Shown here: positions 17,627 to 26,038 of the stretch, piece by piece
How positions within the stretch are numbered: position 1 is the first letter of the stretch
How the letters are laid out: every line of letters starts with the position of its first letter
Notes under the pieces: model-generated
Databases searched by the model: none
Told to the model about the DNA's origin: nothing
What the model saw: the letters and a program-made list of their open reading frames with translations, nothing else
Position numbers and translations under genes: made by a program
Assembly: GCA_934358675.1 (NCBI GenBank)
Contig: CAKRKX010000004.1
Location: forward strand, 1-61,606
Reading direction: 5' to 3'
Length of the DNA: 61,606 nt
Origin: an uncultured Agathobacter sp.
Lineage (GTDB): Bacteria > Bacillota > Clostridia > Lachnospirales > Lachnospiraceae

Positions 17627-18847
17627 TTATATACCAAATGACTGTAACGCAGGCACCATAATAATTGCAATCACAATTCCAAGCATCATGATCAGCGGTA
17701 ATAACATCTTGGTTCCTGCCTCTTCGCCAAGTTTCTTTGCAAGCGCTTTGCGCTCCTCCAATGCCACGGCTGCTTCCTGCCCCAATAGCTCACACAATCC
17801 GCGATTTCCAGTCTGCAAATTCTGAATCAGTATGCGAACCAGCCGGTGATAGCAGCTCAATCCGGTCCGCTCCCCGAATTTCTGGTATGCACGGCGCTCA
17901 CTTTCTCCGTCCTGTATCTCATAATTTGTTACCAGCAGTTCTTCATACAAATATCTTTTAGGCGTCTGCTTTTTATCCCTCTTATCAAGGTATCGCGCGG
18001 AAATTCGATTCAAAGACTGTTTTAATGACATCCCGGACCCCAGTAAAATCAACAGTTTGTTGACAAACTCCGCATAATCAAGATGCATCTGATCCTGACG
18101 TGCTTTTTCCTCTGTCCTTTTTCGTTCCCGCGCGACAAAATAAAGCAAAACAACGATCACGATTTCAAAGAACAACACCTTGATCACAAGATGCTGCTTT
18201 GGTTCGCTCCATTTTAGCGAAACCCCATCCACACTTTGAGGTAAGTAGAAATAGGTCTCACCTTCTTTTTCGCCCTCTGCCGTCACCGCATTCTCAATAT
18301 CTGCCAGAAGCTGCTCCTCTCCGGTAAGTTCCGGAGGTACTACCATAAATGAAAATACATATTCCTGCACATACTCGCCACAGGAAAGCTGTACGCTCGC
18401 CTGTACCATCGCTTCACGATCCACATTTTCTTCGCGAATCCTGCCATCAACATCCACATACTGATAGCTATCGAGCGTCCAATCTGCCGAAACCATGCGG
18501 TCTGCATAACGATCGTTCATTGTAACCGCATGACTGACGTGCTGCGCATCATCGCCCTGTGCATAAAAACTCTCATCGATCTCCTGCTGCGCCAGTTTGA
18601 AATATTGCTGCGCATCTTCCCGTGTGGCTGCCTGCGCAGGAATGTTTACTTTATAGTTGTAATCTTCAAGCATGCCTTCTGCATCAAGCTGCAATTCCAG
18701 ACTCTGGGCATGACCGCCCGGACTCGCACGTATTGCCCGATTGTTCTCGTCAATCTGGTGCTCCGTAACTTCCGCATAGCCTGCCATCACAAGAAACAAC
18801 ACGCAGACGATTACAATCTCTATGATTTTTTTCTTATTCTGCAACAT
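17627..18847 (-). CDS. tadC: TadC-like platform protein with N-terminal extracytoplasmic domain
   Basis: 406 residues from the ATG at 18847, which has GGGAGG; an earlier frame start at 18919 has none. A membrane helix near the N-terminus (IVIVCVLFLVMAGYAEV) is followed by about 180 residues of hydrophilic, presumably external sequence. Next come a second helix (LVIKVLFFEIVIVVLLYFV), a cytoplasmic T2SS-F domain (LGSGMSLKQSLNRISARYL, RTGLSCYHRLVRIL) and a C-terminal helix. Usual TadC proteins lack the ectodomain. It works with TadB as the inner-membrane platform. Confidence 0.85.
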   Translation of the reverse strand: MLQNKKKIIEIVIVCVLFLVMAGYAEVTEHQIDENNRAIRASPGGHAQSLELQLDAEGMLEDYNYKVNIPAQAATREDAQQYFKLAQQEIDESFYAQGDDAQHVSHAVTMNDRYADRMVSADWTLDSYQYVDVDGRIREENVDREAMVQASVQLSCGEYVQEYVFSFMVVPPELTGEEQLLADIENAVTAEGEKEGETYFYLPQSVDGVSLKWSEPKQHLVIKVLFFEIVIVVLLYFVARERKRTEEKARQDQMHLDYAEFVNKLLILLGSGMSLKQSLNRISARYLDKRDKKQTPKRYLYEELLVTNYEIQDGESERRAYQKFGERTGLSCYHRLVRILIQNLQTGNRGLCELLGQEAAVALEERKALAKKLGEEAGTKMLLPLIMMLGIVIAIIMVPALQSFGI

Positions 18848-18860
18848 ATTTTCCTCCCAA

Positions 18861-19598
18861 TCACATCTGGATATCCAGTATTTTGTCAGCCAGAAGTATC
18901 GTAACTCCATATACGACAAGACACGCTGTCATAAAGAGAACTCCAAATAAATTTCCGTATAAAGGTGCCAGAAACGCTCCGGAAGTAAGCTTTAGATAGG
19001 CTAGAATAAATATCGGAACGACATTCATCACGCGTTGCTCAAGCTTACGCGATGCTACAAGAACCTGTATCTCTCTTTCCGTGTCATGTCGCGCTCTCAT
19101 ATGCTCCGATGTTTCCTCAATGATCGAAGCAAAGTTTCCACCGCTACGCTTTGCAAATGCAAACACTTCCGCAAAACTCATAATATCAGCATTGCCGGAA
19201 CGATCTGCAAACTGATCCAAAAGCTTTTCAATCGGCATGTTGACCGCTACCGAATGATTGATCTCATCCAGCTCCCGCAACAGAATGGCATCTTGTCCGT
19301 ACAGATTCTCCACATCCCTCGAGGCCTCCTGCCATGCATTTTCCATTGAAAAGCCCGCCAAAAGCGAGGCACTGACCGTGCGAAGTGCATCCAGAAATTG
19401 GGAAGCAAGCGCCTCCTGACGCGCCGCCTGTCCGTCCCGGATCGCCCGGCTTCGGAAGAAAATGAAAAATGCCGGCAACAGAATGAGCCCAAACCAATGT
19501 TGATAAAACAGATACGCCACAACAACCGAAAGACCTGCTGCTTTCCCCAAACAAAGCAGTTTTTCCCGATAGCACAACCGATAAACTCTGTAATCCAT
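18861..19598 (-). CDS. tadB: TadB-like inner-membrane platform protein
   Basis: 245 residues, T2SS-F fold: two N-terminal helices (about 17-48), a cytoplasmic four-helix domain (about 60-190) with FLDALRTVSASLLAGFSMENA and AKRSGGNFASIIEETSEHM, and two C-terminal helices. GGAGG before the ATG. Forms the Tad platform with the downstream TadC-like protein and couples to the TadA ATPase. Confidence 0.9.
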   Translation of the reverse strand: MDYRVYRLCYREKLLCLGKAAGLSVVVAYLFYQHWFGLILLPAFFIFFRSRAIRDGQAARQEALASQFLDALRTVSASLLAGFSMENAWQEASRDVENLYGQDAILLRELDEINHSVAVNMPIEKLLDQFADRSGNADIMSFAEVFAFAKRSGGNFASIIEETSEHMRARHDTEREIQVLVASRKLEQRVMNVVPIFILAYLKLTSGAFLAPLYGNLFGVLFMTACLVVYGVTILLADKILDIQM

Positions 19599-19622
19599 TT
19601 CTTTCTATCCTCCTTTTCAAAA

Positions 19623-20822
19623 TTACAGTCCCTCTCCTGCCATCTTTAGTTTTCCAAGATGTTTCAGCGTTCCGACTCTCTGAAGCTCCCAATCTCCGTT
19701 CTGTTCCTGTAACTGATAGAGTGGCGACAACACAATCTCTCCATCGCGGATTCCGTCAATCTCCACGATTTCAAGAACGCGCCGACTCTTGTCCGGCAAA
19801 CGTCCAAGATGCACGATCACATCAATTCCCGAAGCAATCTGCTGGCGAATTGCACTCAGCGGCAGGTCCATCCCCATAAGGACCATCATCTCCAGCCTCC
19901 CTAAGATATCGCGGCTGGAGTTGCCGTGAGCTGTGCTGAGCCCTCCGTCATGCCCCGTGTTAAGTGCCTGAAGCATATCGAAAGCCTCTGCGCCACGGCA
20001 CTCTCCGACCACGATGCGATCCGGCCTCATGCGAAGCGCCGAACGAATCAGGTCACGGATGGTAATCGGCATCACACCTTCCATGTTGGAATTGCGTGTC
20101 TCAAGGCGCACCAGATTACGAACACCCTGTATCTGCAACTCTGCGGAATCTTCAATTGTGATCACTCTCTCATCTTCGGGAATGTATTGCGATAATGCAT
20201 TAAGAAATGTCGTCTTTCCGGAACTGGTTCCTCCGGAGACCAACAGGCTGTATCTGGCGCGTACCAGTCTCTGTAACAGCTCCGCCGCGTCCTCACTGAT
20301 CGCCCCCTTTCGGATCAGCTCCTCCATGCGAAACGGATGCTCCGGGAACTTTCGTATCGTGATCGCAGCTCCATCAATTGCGATCGGTGCCAACACGATG
20401 TTCACTCGCGATCCATCCATAAGTCTGGTATCCACGATCGGCGTAGACTGATTTACAACGCGATTGTGACGTCCGACGATCTGCTGGATCACATCCTGCA
20501 TCTTCTCCTCACTGTCAAACGTCTCACCCCACTCACGAACCCGCCCCTCTTTCTCGTAAAATATGTGCTTCGGTCCATTTACCATAATTTCTGTCACCTG
20601 TGGATCATCAATCAATTCCTGCAATGCGTCAAGCTTACGAAGCGAATTGAATACCTTCTGTTCCATCCGCACCCGCTCCCTTACTGAGAACGTTGCTGCC
20701 CGCATGCATCGCGAAGCCTCTTCCCCAATCAGCTCCTCGATCTCCTCATCGGACATCTCCCGCGACAGATCCATCCTTGCCAGGACATTTTTTCGAATCT
20801 CCGTCGCGTAATTATGATCCAA
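19623..20822 (-). CDS. tadA: TadA/CpaF secretion ATPase
   Basis: Powers pilin polymerisation. 399 residues with the N-terminal domain (about 1-180) and the ATPase core: Walker A SGGTSSGKTTFLN, Asp box ITIEDSAELQ, Walker B RPDRIVVGECRGAEA, and the His-box region GLSTAHGNSS. The start appears to be a TTG at 20822, with GGGGG 9 nt upstream and an 11-nt overlap with the TadZ-like gene. The ATP-binding site is intact, unlike in the neighbouring TadZ. Confidence 0.95.
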   Translation of the reverse strand: MDHNYATEIRKNVLARMDLSREMSDEEIEELIGEEASRCMRAATFSVRERVRMEQKVFNSLRKLDALQELIDDPQVTEIMVNGPKHIFYEKEGRVREWGETFDSEEKMQDVIQQIVGRHNRVVNQSTPIVDTRLMDGSRVNIVLAPIAIDGAAITIRKFPEHPFRMEELIRKGAISEDAAELLQRLVRARYSLLVSGGTSSGKTTFLNALSQYIPEDERVITIEDSAELQIQGVRNLVRLETRNSNMEGVMPITIRDLIRSALRMRPDRIVVGECRGAEAFDMLQALNTGHDGGLSTAHGNSSRDILGRLEMMVLMGMDLPLSAIRQQIASGIDVIVHLGRLPDKSRRVLEIVEIDGIRDGEIVLSPLYQLQEQNGDWELQRVGTLKHLGKLKMAGEGL

Positions 20823-21828
20823 CTGACATTACCCCCGGCATCATTCTTCGCAGACTGTCTCCGAGCTCATTCCATTTCCACTGCTCGACCAGTCGCTCGC
20901 ACGAGATCATCGGTACAGCCACGCGCGGAAGCTCCACTCCCCGAATATGTTCCTGCGGATCTGCGTGCATATGCTTTTCAAGTTCCTCACGGAATTCTTT
21001 TTCGCGCCACTGTCCCAGTCCGCCACGGCTTTTCACAAGATAAATACTTTCACATGCCGCAAGCATATCGAAAAACCCGACGAAACGGGATCCCAGGTTC
21101 ATAATAATGGTGGTATACCCCATCTCCTGTGCAAGAATCTGCAACAGATCCTGATAGGTTTTGGCCTGCGCCTCGCACAGGCATTCTGTATTGCAGACCG
21201 GATAGACAACATCCATATTGTCAAGATGTTCCACGCAGCTTACCATTCGGCTTTTGGAATATTTTCCGCTCTCTGCCATCACGAGAAGTTCCTCGAGTCC
21301 CGCTTCTTTTCCTTCTCCGAGAAGTTGTGATAACCCGCTGTTTTCCTGAAGATCCAGAAGCAACACTTTCTCCTGCTCACTCATGATGGAAGCAAGCGTT
21401 ACCGCAAACGGCATCTGATACTCATTTTCCGCCAGTGAATAGACGGCAAAAGTCTGCAGTTTCTGACCGATCCGCCCGTTCTGCTGCACATCCCGGATCT
21501 CCTGCCCGATGTGCCGGAGTATTTCATCCACAATTTTGTTTACTTCCTGATACTTATCCACAAAAAATACTTCTCCTTCCTGCATTCCTCCCACTTCTTC
21601 ACTGTCGTAAAGAACAATGACCGGCAACTGCTGCACAATGCTTTCATACTCGTCCCCCCAATCGGACAATACCATGCCATCCAATGCAGCACAGGATGCC
21701 TTTGCCGCTTCCAATTCTGTGAACAGATGCAGCTCGAGCCTGTCTCTGTAATGATTCATCAGGCAGCCGGTAAAGCGTTCCCCATACTCCCGGTCTCTCA
21801 GATACAGACCTAATCGAATTTTCCTCAT
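20812..21828 (-). CDS. tadZ: TadZ/CpaE-like protein without a P-loop
   Basis: 338 residues. An N-terminal receiver-like domain (about 1-115) precedes a ParA/MinD-like domain (about 125-330). The place of the deviant Walker A is SLAENEYQMPFAVTLA, lacking the GKT/S lysine motif, while the following VLLLDLQENSGLSQLLG strand-turn and TIIMNLGSRF remain. ATP binding is therefore doubtful. TadZ localises the Tad machine. Second gene after the operon promoter, translationally overlapping tadA. Confidence 0.85.
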   Translation of the reverse strand: MRKIRLGLYLRDREYGERFTGCLMNHYRDRLELHLFTELEAAKASCAALDGMVLSDWGDEYESIVQQLPVIVLYDSEEVGGMQEGEVFFVDKYQEVNKIVDEILRHIGQEIRDVQQNGRIGQKLQTFAVYSLAENEYQMPFAVTLASIMSEQEKVLLLDLQENSGLSQLLGEGKEAGLEELLVMAESGKYSKSRMVSCVEHLDNMDVVYPVCNTECLCEAQAKTYQDLLQILAQEMGYTTIIMNLGSRFVGFFDMLAACESIYLVKSRGGLGQWREKEFREELEKHMHADPQEHIRGVELPRVAVPMISCERLVEQWKWNELGDSLRRMMPGVMSVGS

Positions 21829-21859
21829 ATAACCCCCTTCTCTAAAATTCCTGTTTCTC

Positions 21860-22366
21860 TCAGAGATACGTCAACAGATAACCGATCAGTATCGCCACGG
21901 AAAAATGCATGAGGTTGCGGCTCTCCGCCCATTCCTTATGGTACGACACGATCCCCTCCTGACGGATCGTTTTAAAATAAACGCCAGCCTTAAAAAGACT
22001 GATCCGAAGATTGCGATTATAAAGCATTTTGCATGTGGCAATGATGGCTCCCACAATAAGTGAATAGAGCATACAGCCTGTCAACACTCTGAAATTTGTA
22101 AATCCTCCGATAATGGAAAATAGTTTGATGTCTCCCGCCCCAAGTACTCCCAGGAGATATAAAAGATATAACACGATAACCGGAAATGAAACATTCGCCA
22201 GTACAAATACGATTTGTTTAAGGCCCCCCGTCACAAAGCCAAATGCCAGCGAAAATAGAACACCCATGAGAATCAGCCGGTTACTGATCTTCATGTACAT
22301 GAAATCCTGAATCACTGCCGCTGCCAAGATTACGAGCAGTGTTCGTGCAGCTAAATCCTGCACCAT
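21860..22366 (-). CDS. tadV: Prepilin peptidase (TadV/CpaA type), first gene of the Tad operon
   Basis: 168 residues from the ATG at 22366 (AGAGGTG upstream). An in-frame ATG at 22423 falls within the promoter and cannot be the start. Multi-pass membrane aspartyl protease of family A24, with the first Asp in VIQDFMYMKISN and the GxGD motif in GVLGAGDIKLFS. It cleaves the leader of the Flp pilin on the cytoplasmic side. Longer by about 30 residues than the second A24 enzyme of the operon. Confidence 0.9.
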   Translation of the reverse strand: MVQDLAARTLLVILAAAVIQDFMYMKISNRLILMGVLFSLAFGFVTGGLKQIVFVLANVSFPVIVLYLLYLLGVLGAGDIKLFSIIGGFTNFRVLTGCMLYSLIVGAIIATCKMLYNRNLRISLFKAGVYFKTIRQEGIVSYHKEWAESRNLMHFSVAILIGYLLTYL

Positions 22367-22400
22367 GTTCAATTGCATCACCTCTTTTGTTGTAAGCCGT

Positions 22401-22430
22401 ATTATAGCAAACGCCTTTTTCATTTGTCAA
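22401..22430 (-). promoter_or_regulatory. Strong promoter of the Tad operon
   Basis: TTGACA (22425-22430), 18-nt spacer, extended TGC-TATAAT (22401-22406). No other clear promoter was seen down to the rhomboid gene, so all ten Tad genes are probably one transcript. Confidence 0.88.
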
Positions 22431-22528
22431 TAATACGATTTGTTCAAAAAAGTTGTTAAAATTTTGTATATCTTTTCCAAATTTTGCTTATACTTGTAAA
22501 AAGAATTTTTGAGAAAGCAGGTGATTTT

Positions 22529-22762
22529 ATGAAGATTTTTAAGTCCGCAGAGCCTGCTCCAGATGGTTATTCTACGCTCGTTGATCATCTGCAGCAGACC
22601 TCCGTCGAATTAAGAAATGTGTATACGAATCTGGAAAATGTTGTGGAGCCGGATCTCATCGATTATTACATCTATGAGGCAAAAGCGGTGCAGATGCGCT
22701 ATAAATTTTTACTTGGATGCGTAAAAAAATTAGAGGATTCCTACACGAAGAATCCTCTCTGA
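22529..22762 (+). CDS. DUF2508 (YaaL-like) small protein
   Basis: 77 residues from the ATG at 22529 (AGCAGGTGA upstream). It matches the DUF2508/YaaL pattern through NLENVVEPDLIDYYIYEAKAVQMRYKFLL. All-helical, soluble, unknown function. In Bacillus the homologue lies near recR and bofA. Here it is convergent with fliS, overlapping its 3' end by 22 nt. Confidence 0.8.
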   Translation: MKIFKSAEPAPDGYSTLVDHLQQTSVELRNVYTNLENVVEPDLIDYYIYEAKAVQMRYKFLLGCVKKLEDSYTKNPL

Positions 22763-23217
22763 CGATCATAATTCATATCATTTTCGTTTAACTGCGTTCT
22801 TCCGTAAGTCATACCCGCATAGATCTGCTGGGTATTGCTCATGATCGGTGCGCTTGTATCGCTTTTGGCCGCCTCTGCAAACGAATGGTACAGGCGTCGC
22901 ATGATCTTGTCCGCTTCTGTGAGACCATCCAGACGGTTCTCATAGAGGGTTCGCGCCAGCTCATTTTTGCAAAAAACATAGAGCGCGTAAAGATTGGACG
23001 AGATCTCGTATGCGAAATTCAGGCTGCCGATCAGCTCGTCGATCACGTTCTGTGCCTTGCGGATCGCGGCTTTCATCTCGGCATGATTGCCGGATGCATA
23101 CGCCTTTTTCACATCCTCCATATAGGCAAAGCAGATTTCATAGATGATCACGATCATGCCGCCGGAATTGCACTGGCTCAGCCGGCGGGTAAAATCCTGC
23201 TTTAATGAATTGTCCAT
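22741..23217 (-). CDS. fliS: Flagellin chaperone FliS-like protein
   Basis: 158 residues, all-helical. It shows the FliS pattern of an N-terminal hydrophobic helix (GGMIVIIYEICFAYMEDVKKA), a middle helix pair (AIRKAQNVIDELIGSLNF) and YALYVFCKNELARTLYENR, with a disordered Gln/Asn-rich tail. FliS binds the C-terminus of unexported flagellin. The gene follows flagellin by 12 nt in the same transcript, which supports the assignment. It is longer than typical FliS (about 125-135). Confidence 0.85.
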   Translation of the reverse strand: MDNSLKQDFTRRLSQCNSGGMIVIIYEICFAYMEDVKKAYASGNHAEMKAAIRKAQNVIDELIGSLNFAYEISSNLYALYVFCKNELARTLYENRLDGLTEADKIMRRLYHSFAEAAKSDTSAPIMSNTQQIYAGMTYGRTQLNENDMNYDRQRGFFV

Positions 23218-23229
23218 GCCCTACCCCTC

Positions 23230-24618
23230 CTACTGCAGAAGTGACAATACCTTTTCAGGCAAGTCATTTGCCTGCGCAAGTACGGAAACCGTTGCCTGCT
23301 CCAGAACATTCTGCTGCGTATATTCGGTCATCTCCTCCGCCATATCCGTATCAAGAATGCCGGAGTATGCATTTGTCATATCCTCGTGTGTTTCTGATAA
23401 ACTGTTTGAAGCATACTCAAGACGATTCGTAAATGCTCCAATTCTCGAACGTACATCGTTGAGTTTTGCAATTGCGTCATCAAGAGTATTCATTGCATTT
23501 TCCGGTCCATTCACCATTGTTACATCAACTTTATCAAGATAAAGGCTTTCCGACGAAATCTCCGGAATTCGAACATCCATATCCTGATACTGATTGGCTC
23601 CGATCTGAATCGACATTGCTCCGATATCCGTAACTTCAACCTTGACGTCTTCTTTCACATTGTTTTTCAACATAAAATCCATCGAGAATCCGCCAATGTC
23701 GGTAATCTTAATACGCGCTCCGTCTGCATTAACCGTCGCTGTTTTGGAAAATCCATCGTCTGTTTTTAATGTGATCTGTGCATTGCTGCCTTTCTTGGCA
23801 ATATAAAAATCTTCACTATCCTTGACATTTTTTGCATCCGGATCTGCATCGATTCCCAGATCTTTTGCCACTTCTTTGCTGAAAACCATAGTAATCTCTT
23901 GTTTGGATCCATACTCTTTGGATGCAATATTAAATTTTCCATCATCCGTACGGCTGGCCACACAGCCGGCTTTTTCGGCTGCCGTACGAAGCTGTTCGTA
24001 AAAAGCCTCCTCCGACATTCCCTGAATATATTCTACCTTCACATCGTTAATCTGCATGCTTCCGGACACACTTGGCATCTTGTCAATTGTATATTTAGCG
24101 GATTCTGCCGGAGTATCAACCGTGAATTCATAAATTCCCGGAAGAACCTGATCCGAAATATCCATTCTCTCTGTCTGTTTCGAATATACACGCACATCAG
24201 AAGATCCATCAAGAAGTGTCTTTGTATTATACTCTGTGTCAGAAGATATGCGATCCACTTCCTCCGTCAGTTTATCAATCTCATCCTGCATACTCTGGCG
24301 GTCACTGTATGAATTCGTGCCGTTGGCAGCCTGCACACTCAGCTCACGGATTCTCTGCAGAATACTGCTCACTTCGTTCAAGGCACCATCCGCAATACGC
24401 AGAACCGATTCTCCATCCGACGCATTGGACTCCGCCTGATCGAGGGCATCAATCTGTGCCTTCATCTTGTTGGAGATTGCCATCCCCGCAGGATTATCGC
24501 CCGCACGGTTGAGCTTGTATCCGCTCGACAGACGCTCCATGGACTTACTCAGCTTATTTTCTGTACGAAGTAACTGCTTATTGGTGATTACAGCAGACAT
24601 ATTTCGATTAATTTTCAT
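23230..24618 (-). CDS. fliC: Flagellin
   Basis: Filament subunit exported by the flagellar type III system. 461 residues from the ATG at 24618 (AAAGGGA 6 nt upstream); the frame is open further 5' but that part includes the promoter. Conserved D0/D1 N-terminus (MKINRNMSAVITNKQLLR, LSSGYKLNRAGDNPAGMAIS), including the TLR5-contact region around LQRIRELSVQAANGTN. A variable middle (about 150-370) is followed by the conserved C-terminus ending ANDLPEKVLSLLQ. A sigma-28-type promoter precedes it and fliS follows. Confidence 0.97.
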   Translation of the reverse strand: MKINRNMSAVITNKQLLRTENKLSKSMERLSSGYKLNRAGDNPAGMAISNKMKAQIDALDQAESNASDGESVLRIADGALNEVSSILQRIRELSVQAANGTNSYSDRQSMQDEIDKLTEEVDRISSDTEYNTKTLLDGSSDVRVYSKQTERMDISDQVLPGIYEFTVDTPAESAKYTIDKMPSVSGSMQINDVKVEYIQGMSEEAFYEQLRTAAEKAGCVASRTDDGKFNIASKEYGSKQEITMVFSKEVAKDLGIDADPDAKNVKDSEDFYIAKKGSNAQITLKTDDGFSKTATVNADGARIKITDIGGFSMDFMLKNNVKEDVKVEVTDIGAMSIQIGANQYQDMDVRIPEISSESLYLDKVDVTMVNGPENAMNTLDDAIAKLNDVRSRIGAFTNRLEYASNSLSETHEDMTNAYSGILDTDMAEEMTEYTQQNVLEQATVSVLAQANDLPEKVLSLLQ

Positions 24619-24689
24619 AATTTCCCTTTCACTGGGGTGTGCGTCCGTGCACTCTGATTTGACCGTCCCTGTCAACTCATCTGCATAAT

Positions 24690-24716
24690 ATATCGTCCGA
24701 CTCTTGTATTTTTTTA
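24690..24716 (-). promoter_or_regulatory. Sigma-28 (SigD/FliA)-type flagellin promoter
   Basis: TAAA (24713-24716), 16-nt spacer, ACGATAT (24690-24696), close to the Bacillus SigD consensus TAAA-N14/16-CCGATAT (one mismatch). It gives a leader of about 65 nt before the flagellin start. Confidence 0.75.
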
Positions 24717-24758
24717 ACCACAAACGACGTATAATTTGCATTTATGGGGAAATCGTAT

Positions 24759-24764
24759 TATAAT
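24759..24764 (+). promoter_or_regulatory. -10 box for the DUF1858 gene
   Basis: TATAAT, with a weak -35 (TTGCAT at 24736-24741) 17 nt upstream. It is 38 nt ahead of the gene and divergent from the flagellin promoter. Confidence 0.5.
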
Positions 24765-24802
24765 AGCACCATTAAAAACATATTGCAAAGGAGGATTTTC
24801 CA

Positions 24803-25012
24803 ATGGCAAAAGTAACGAAGGATACTATGATCGGAGAGCTTCTTCAGATTGATGCAGATATCGCACCGATGCTTTTAAATATTGGTATGCACTGTCTCGG
24901 ATGCCCATCATCTCAGATGGAGACCATCGGCGAGGCTGCTATGGTACACGGAATTGAGCCGGATGACCTGGTAAATGATATCAATGATTTCTTAGAGCAT
25001 GATTTAGCTTAA
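24803..25012 (+). CDS. DUF1858 (hybrid-cluster-protein-associated) disulfide domain protein
   Basis: 69 residues, full-length for this family. Two Cys, CLGC, follow NIGMHC-type sequence (MLLNIGMHCLGCPSS), and the helical C-terminus ends DINDFLEHDLA. The family is linked to hybrid-cluster proteins and anaerobic redox or nitrosative stress, but its role is unproven. AAAGGAGG ribosome binding site. Single-gene transcript bounded by its own terminator. Confidence 0.88.
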   Translation: MAKVTKDTMIGELLQIDADIAPMLLNIGMHCLGCPSSQMETIGEAAMVHGIEPDDLVNDINDFLEHDLA

Positions 25013-25020
25013 GATTCACA

Positions 25021-25068
25021 AAAAGCGGCTGTCCCGCAGATGAATTTCATCTATGGGGCAGCCGTTTT
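25021..25068. terminator. Bidirectional terminator between the DUF1858 gene and mecA
   Basis: Long hairpin: AAAAGCGGCTG ... CAGCCGTTTT, with an inner perfect palindrome AGATGAA-t-TTCATCT. T-runs follow on both strands, fitting convergent transcription. Confidence 0.85.
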
Positions 25069-25081
25069 ATGATTGCCGAAT

Positions 25082-25834
25082 TTACAGCGAGGCGAGAACC
25101 TGCAGCGCATTCGGACCTGTGATCCGCTTTCCATGTTCCGCAAAATACGCTTCCGTTGCGGTATTGTAATTCCGCTGACTCGCATATTCGCAGATGATAT
25201 TGCACACTTTATTAAACTGTTCCGGTGTATGGTCATCCTTGTGGATAATCAGGAAAAAGCAATTCTTCTGCACATTCTTGTACAAATCGTTCCGTCCGTT
25301 ATAGTAACCGTCCAAAACACGGGCAAGTCGCTCCACCTGTTCCATATTCTCAAACTCGAACATCTTTGCCAGATCAACCGGAACTTCCGGCACGACCGGA
25401 GTATTCGCCTGTTGCGTATCTTCCTTCGTCTTTTGTGCTTCCTGACTCTCACGAAGCTTGTTAAAAAGCCCGATGATATCATCCGCACCCTTGATCTGTG
25501 GAATACTCTGTGCTCCTCCGGCATCCTGGAATAATTCATCCTCGTCCGCATCGGAAAACTGAGAAAATCTGGTATCCAGCTCATCCGGATACTCCACCTT
25601 GGTAATCAGTAAAATCAATGACTCGGAAGACAACGGAATGGCCTCCACCATCAAAGGTATATCATTGGCCTCGAATCCAAATTCGTAATTGGCCTGTTGT
25701 ATCATATCATGGAAAAGTCCTTTGGCTTTCTCGGATCCATACGCAAGCTCGCGCAAATTGATCTGTCGTTCCGCCAAATCCTGTTTTGTTAACGTGCAAC
25801 GGATCTGATTTTCGTTTACTTTTTCAATCTTCAT
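25082..25834 (-). CDS. mecA: Adaptor protein MecA
   Basis: Adaptor that delivers substrates to the ClpC-ClpP protease. 250 residues from the ATG at 25834 (AAGGATG upstream). The N-terminal substrate-binding domain (about 1-90, MKIEKVNENQIRCTLTKQDL) and the C-terminal ClpC-binding domain (about 150-250) are joined by a Gln/Glu-rich linker. In Bacillus it controls competence and stress regulators; here the targets are unknown. Confidence 0.9.
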   Translation of the reverse strand: MKIEKVNENQIRCTLTKQDLAERQINLRELAYGSEKAKGLFHDMIQQANYEFGFEANDIPLMVEAIPLSSESLILLITKVEYPDELDTRFSQFSDADEDELFQDAGGAQSIPQIKGADDIIGLFNKLRESQEAQKTKEDTQQANTPVVPEVPVDLAKMFEFENMEQVERLARVLDGYYNGRNDLYKNVQKNCFFLIIHKDDHTPEQFNKVCNIICEYASQRNYNTATEAYFAEHGKRITGPNALQVLASL

Positions 25835-25880
25835 TACAATCACATCCTTACCTTGAAAATCTCTTGTAAATCGTACACTT

Positions 25881-25909
25881 ATTATAATCAAACACCCCCT
25901 CCTTGTAAA
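25881..25909 (-). promoter_or_regulatory. mecA promoter
   Basis: TTTACA (25904-25909), 17-nt spacer, TATAAT (25881-25886). Confidence 0.8.
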
Positions 25910-25972
25910 GTTCGGTCTCATTAAAAAATTATAAACTTCGCCATACCCGAAAAAATTTTTTCAAAAAAATGC

Positions 25973-26001
25973 TTGCATTTCAAAAATTTGTATGCTATAA
26001 G
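25973..26001 (+). promoter_or_regulatory. Promoter of the kinase locus
   Basis: TTGCAT (25973-25978), 17-nt spacer, extended TGC-TATAAG (25996-26001), 37 nt before the kinase start. Confidence 0.7.
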
Positions 26002-26038
26002 TTTATGCATGAGATGCGTCTCCAACCCAAAGGAGCGT

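Noticed and set aside
24619..24741. Longer flagellin N-terminus from 24741
   Set aside because: The region contains the sigma-28 promoter, and flagellins start at MKINRN-type sequence.
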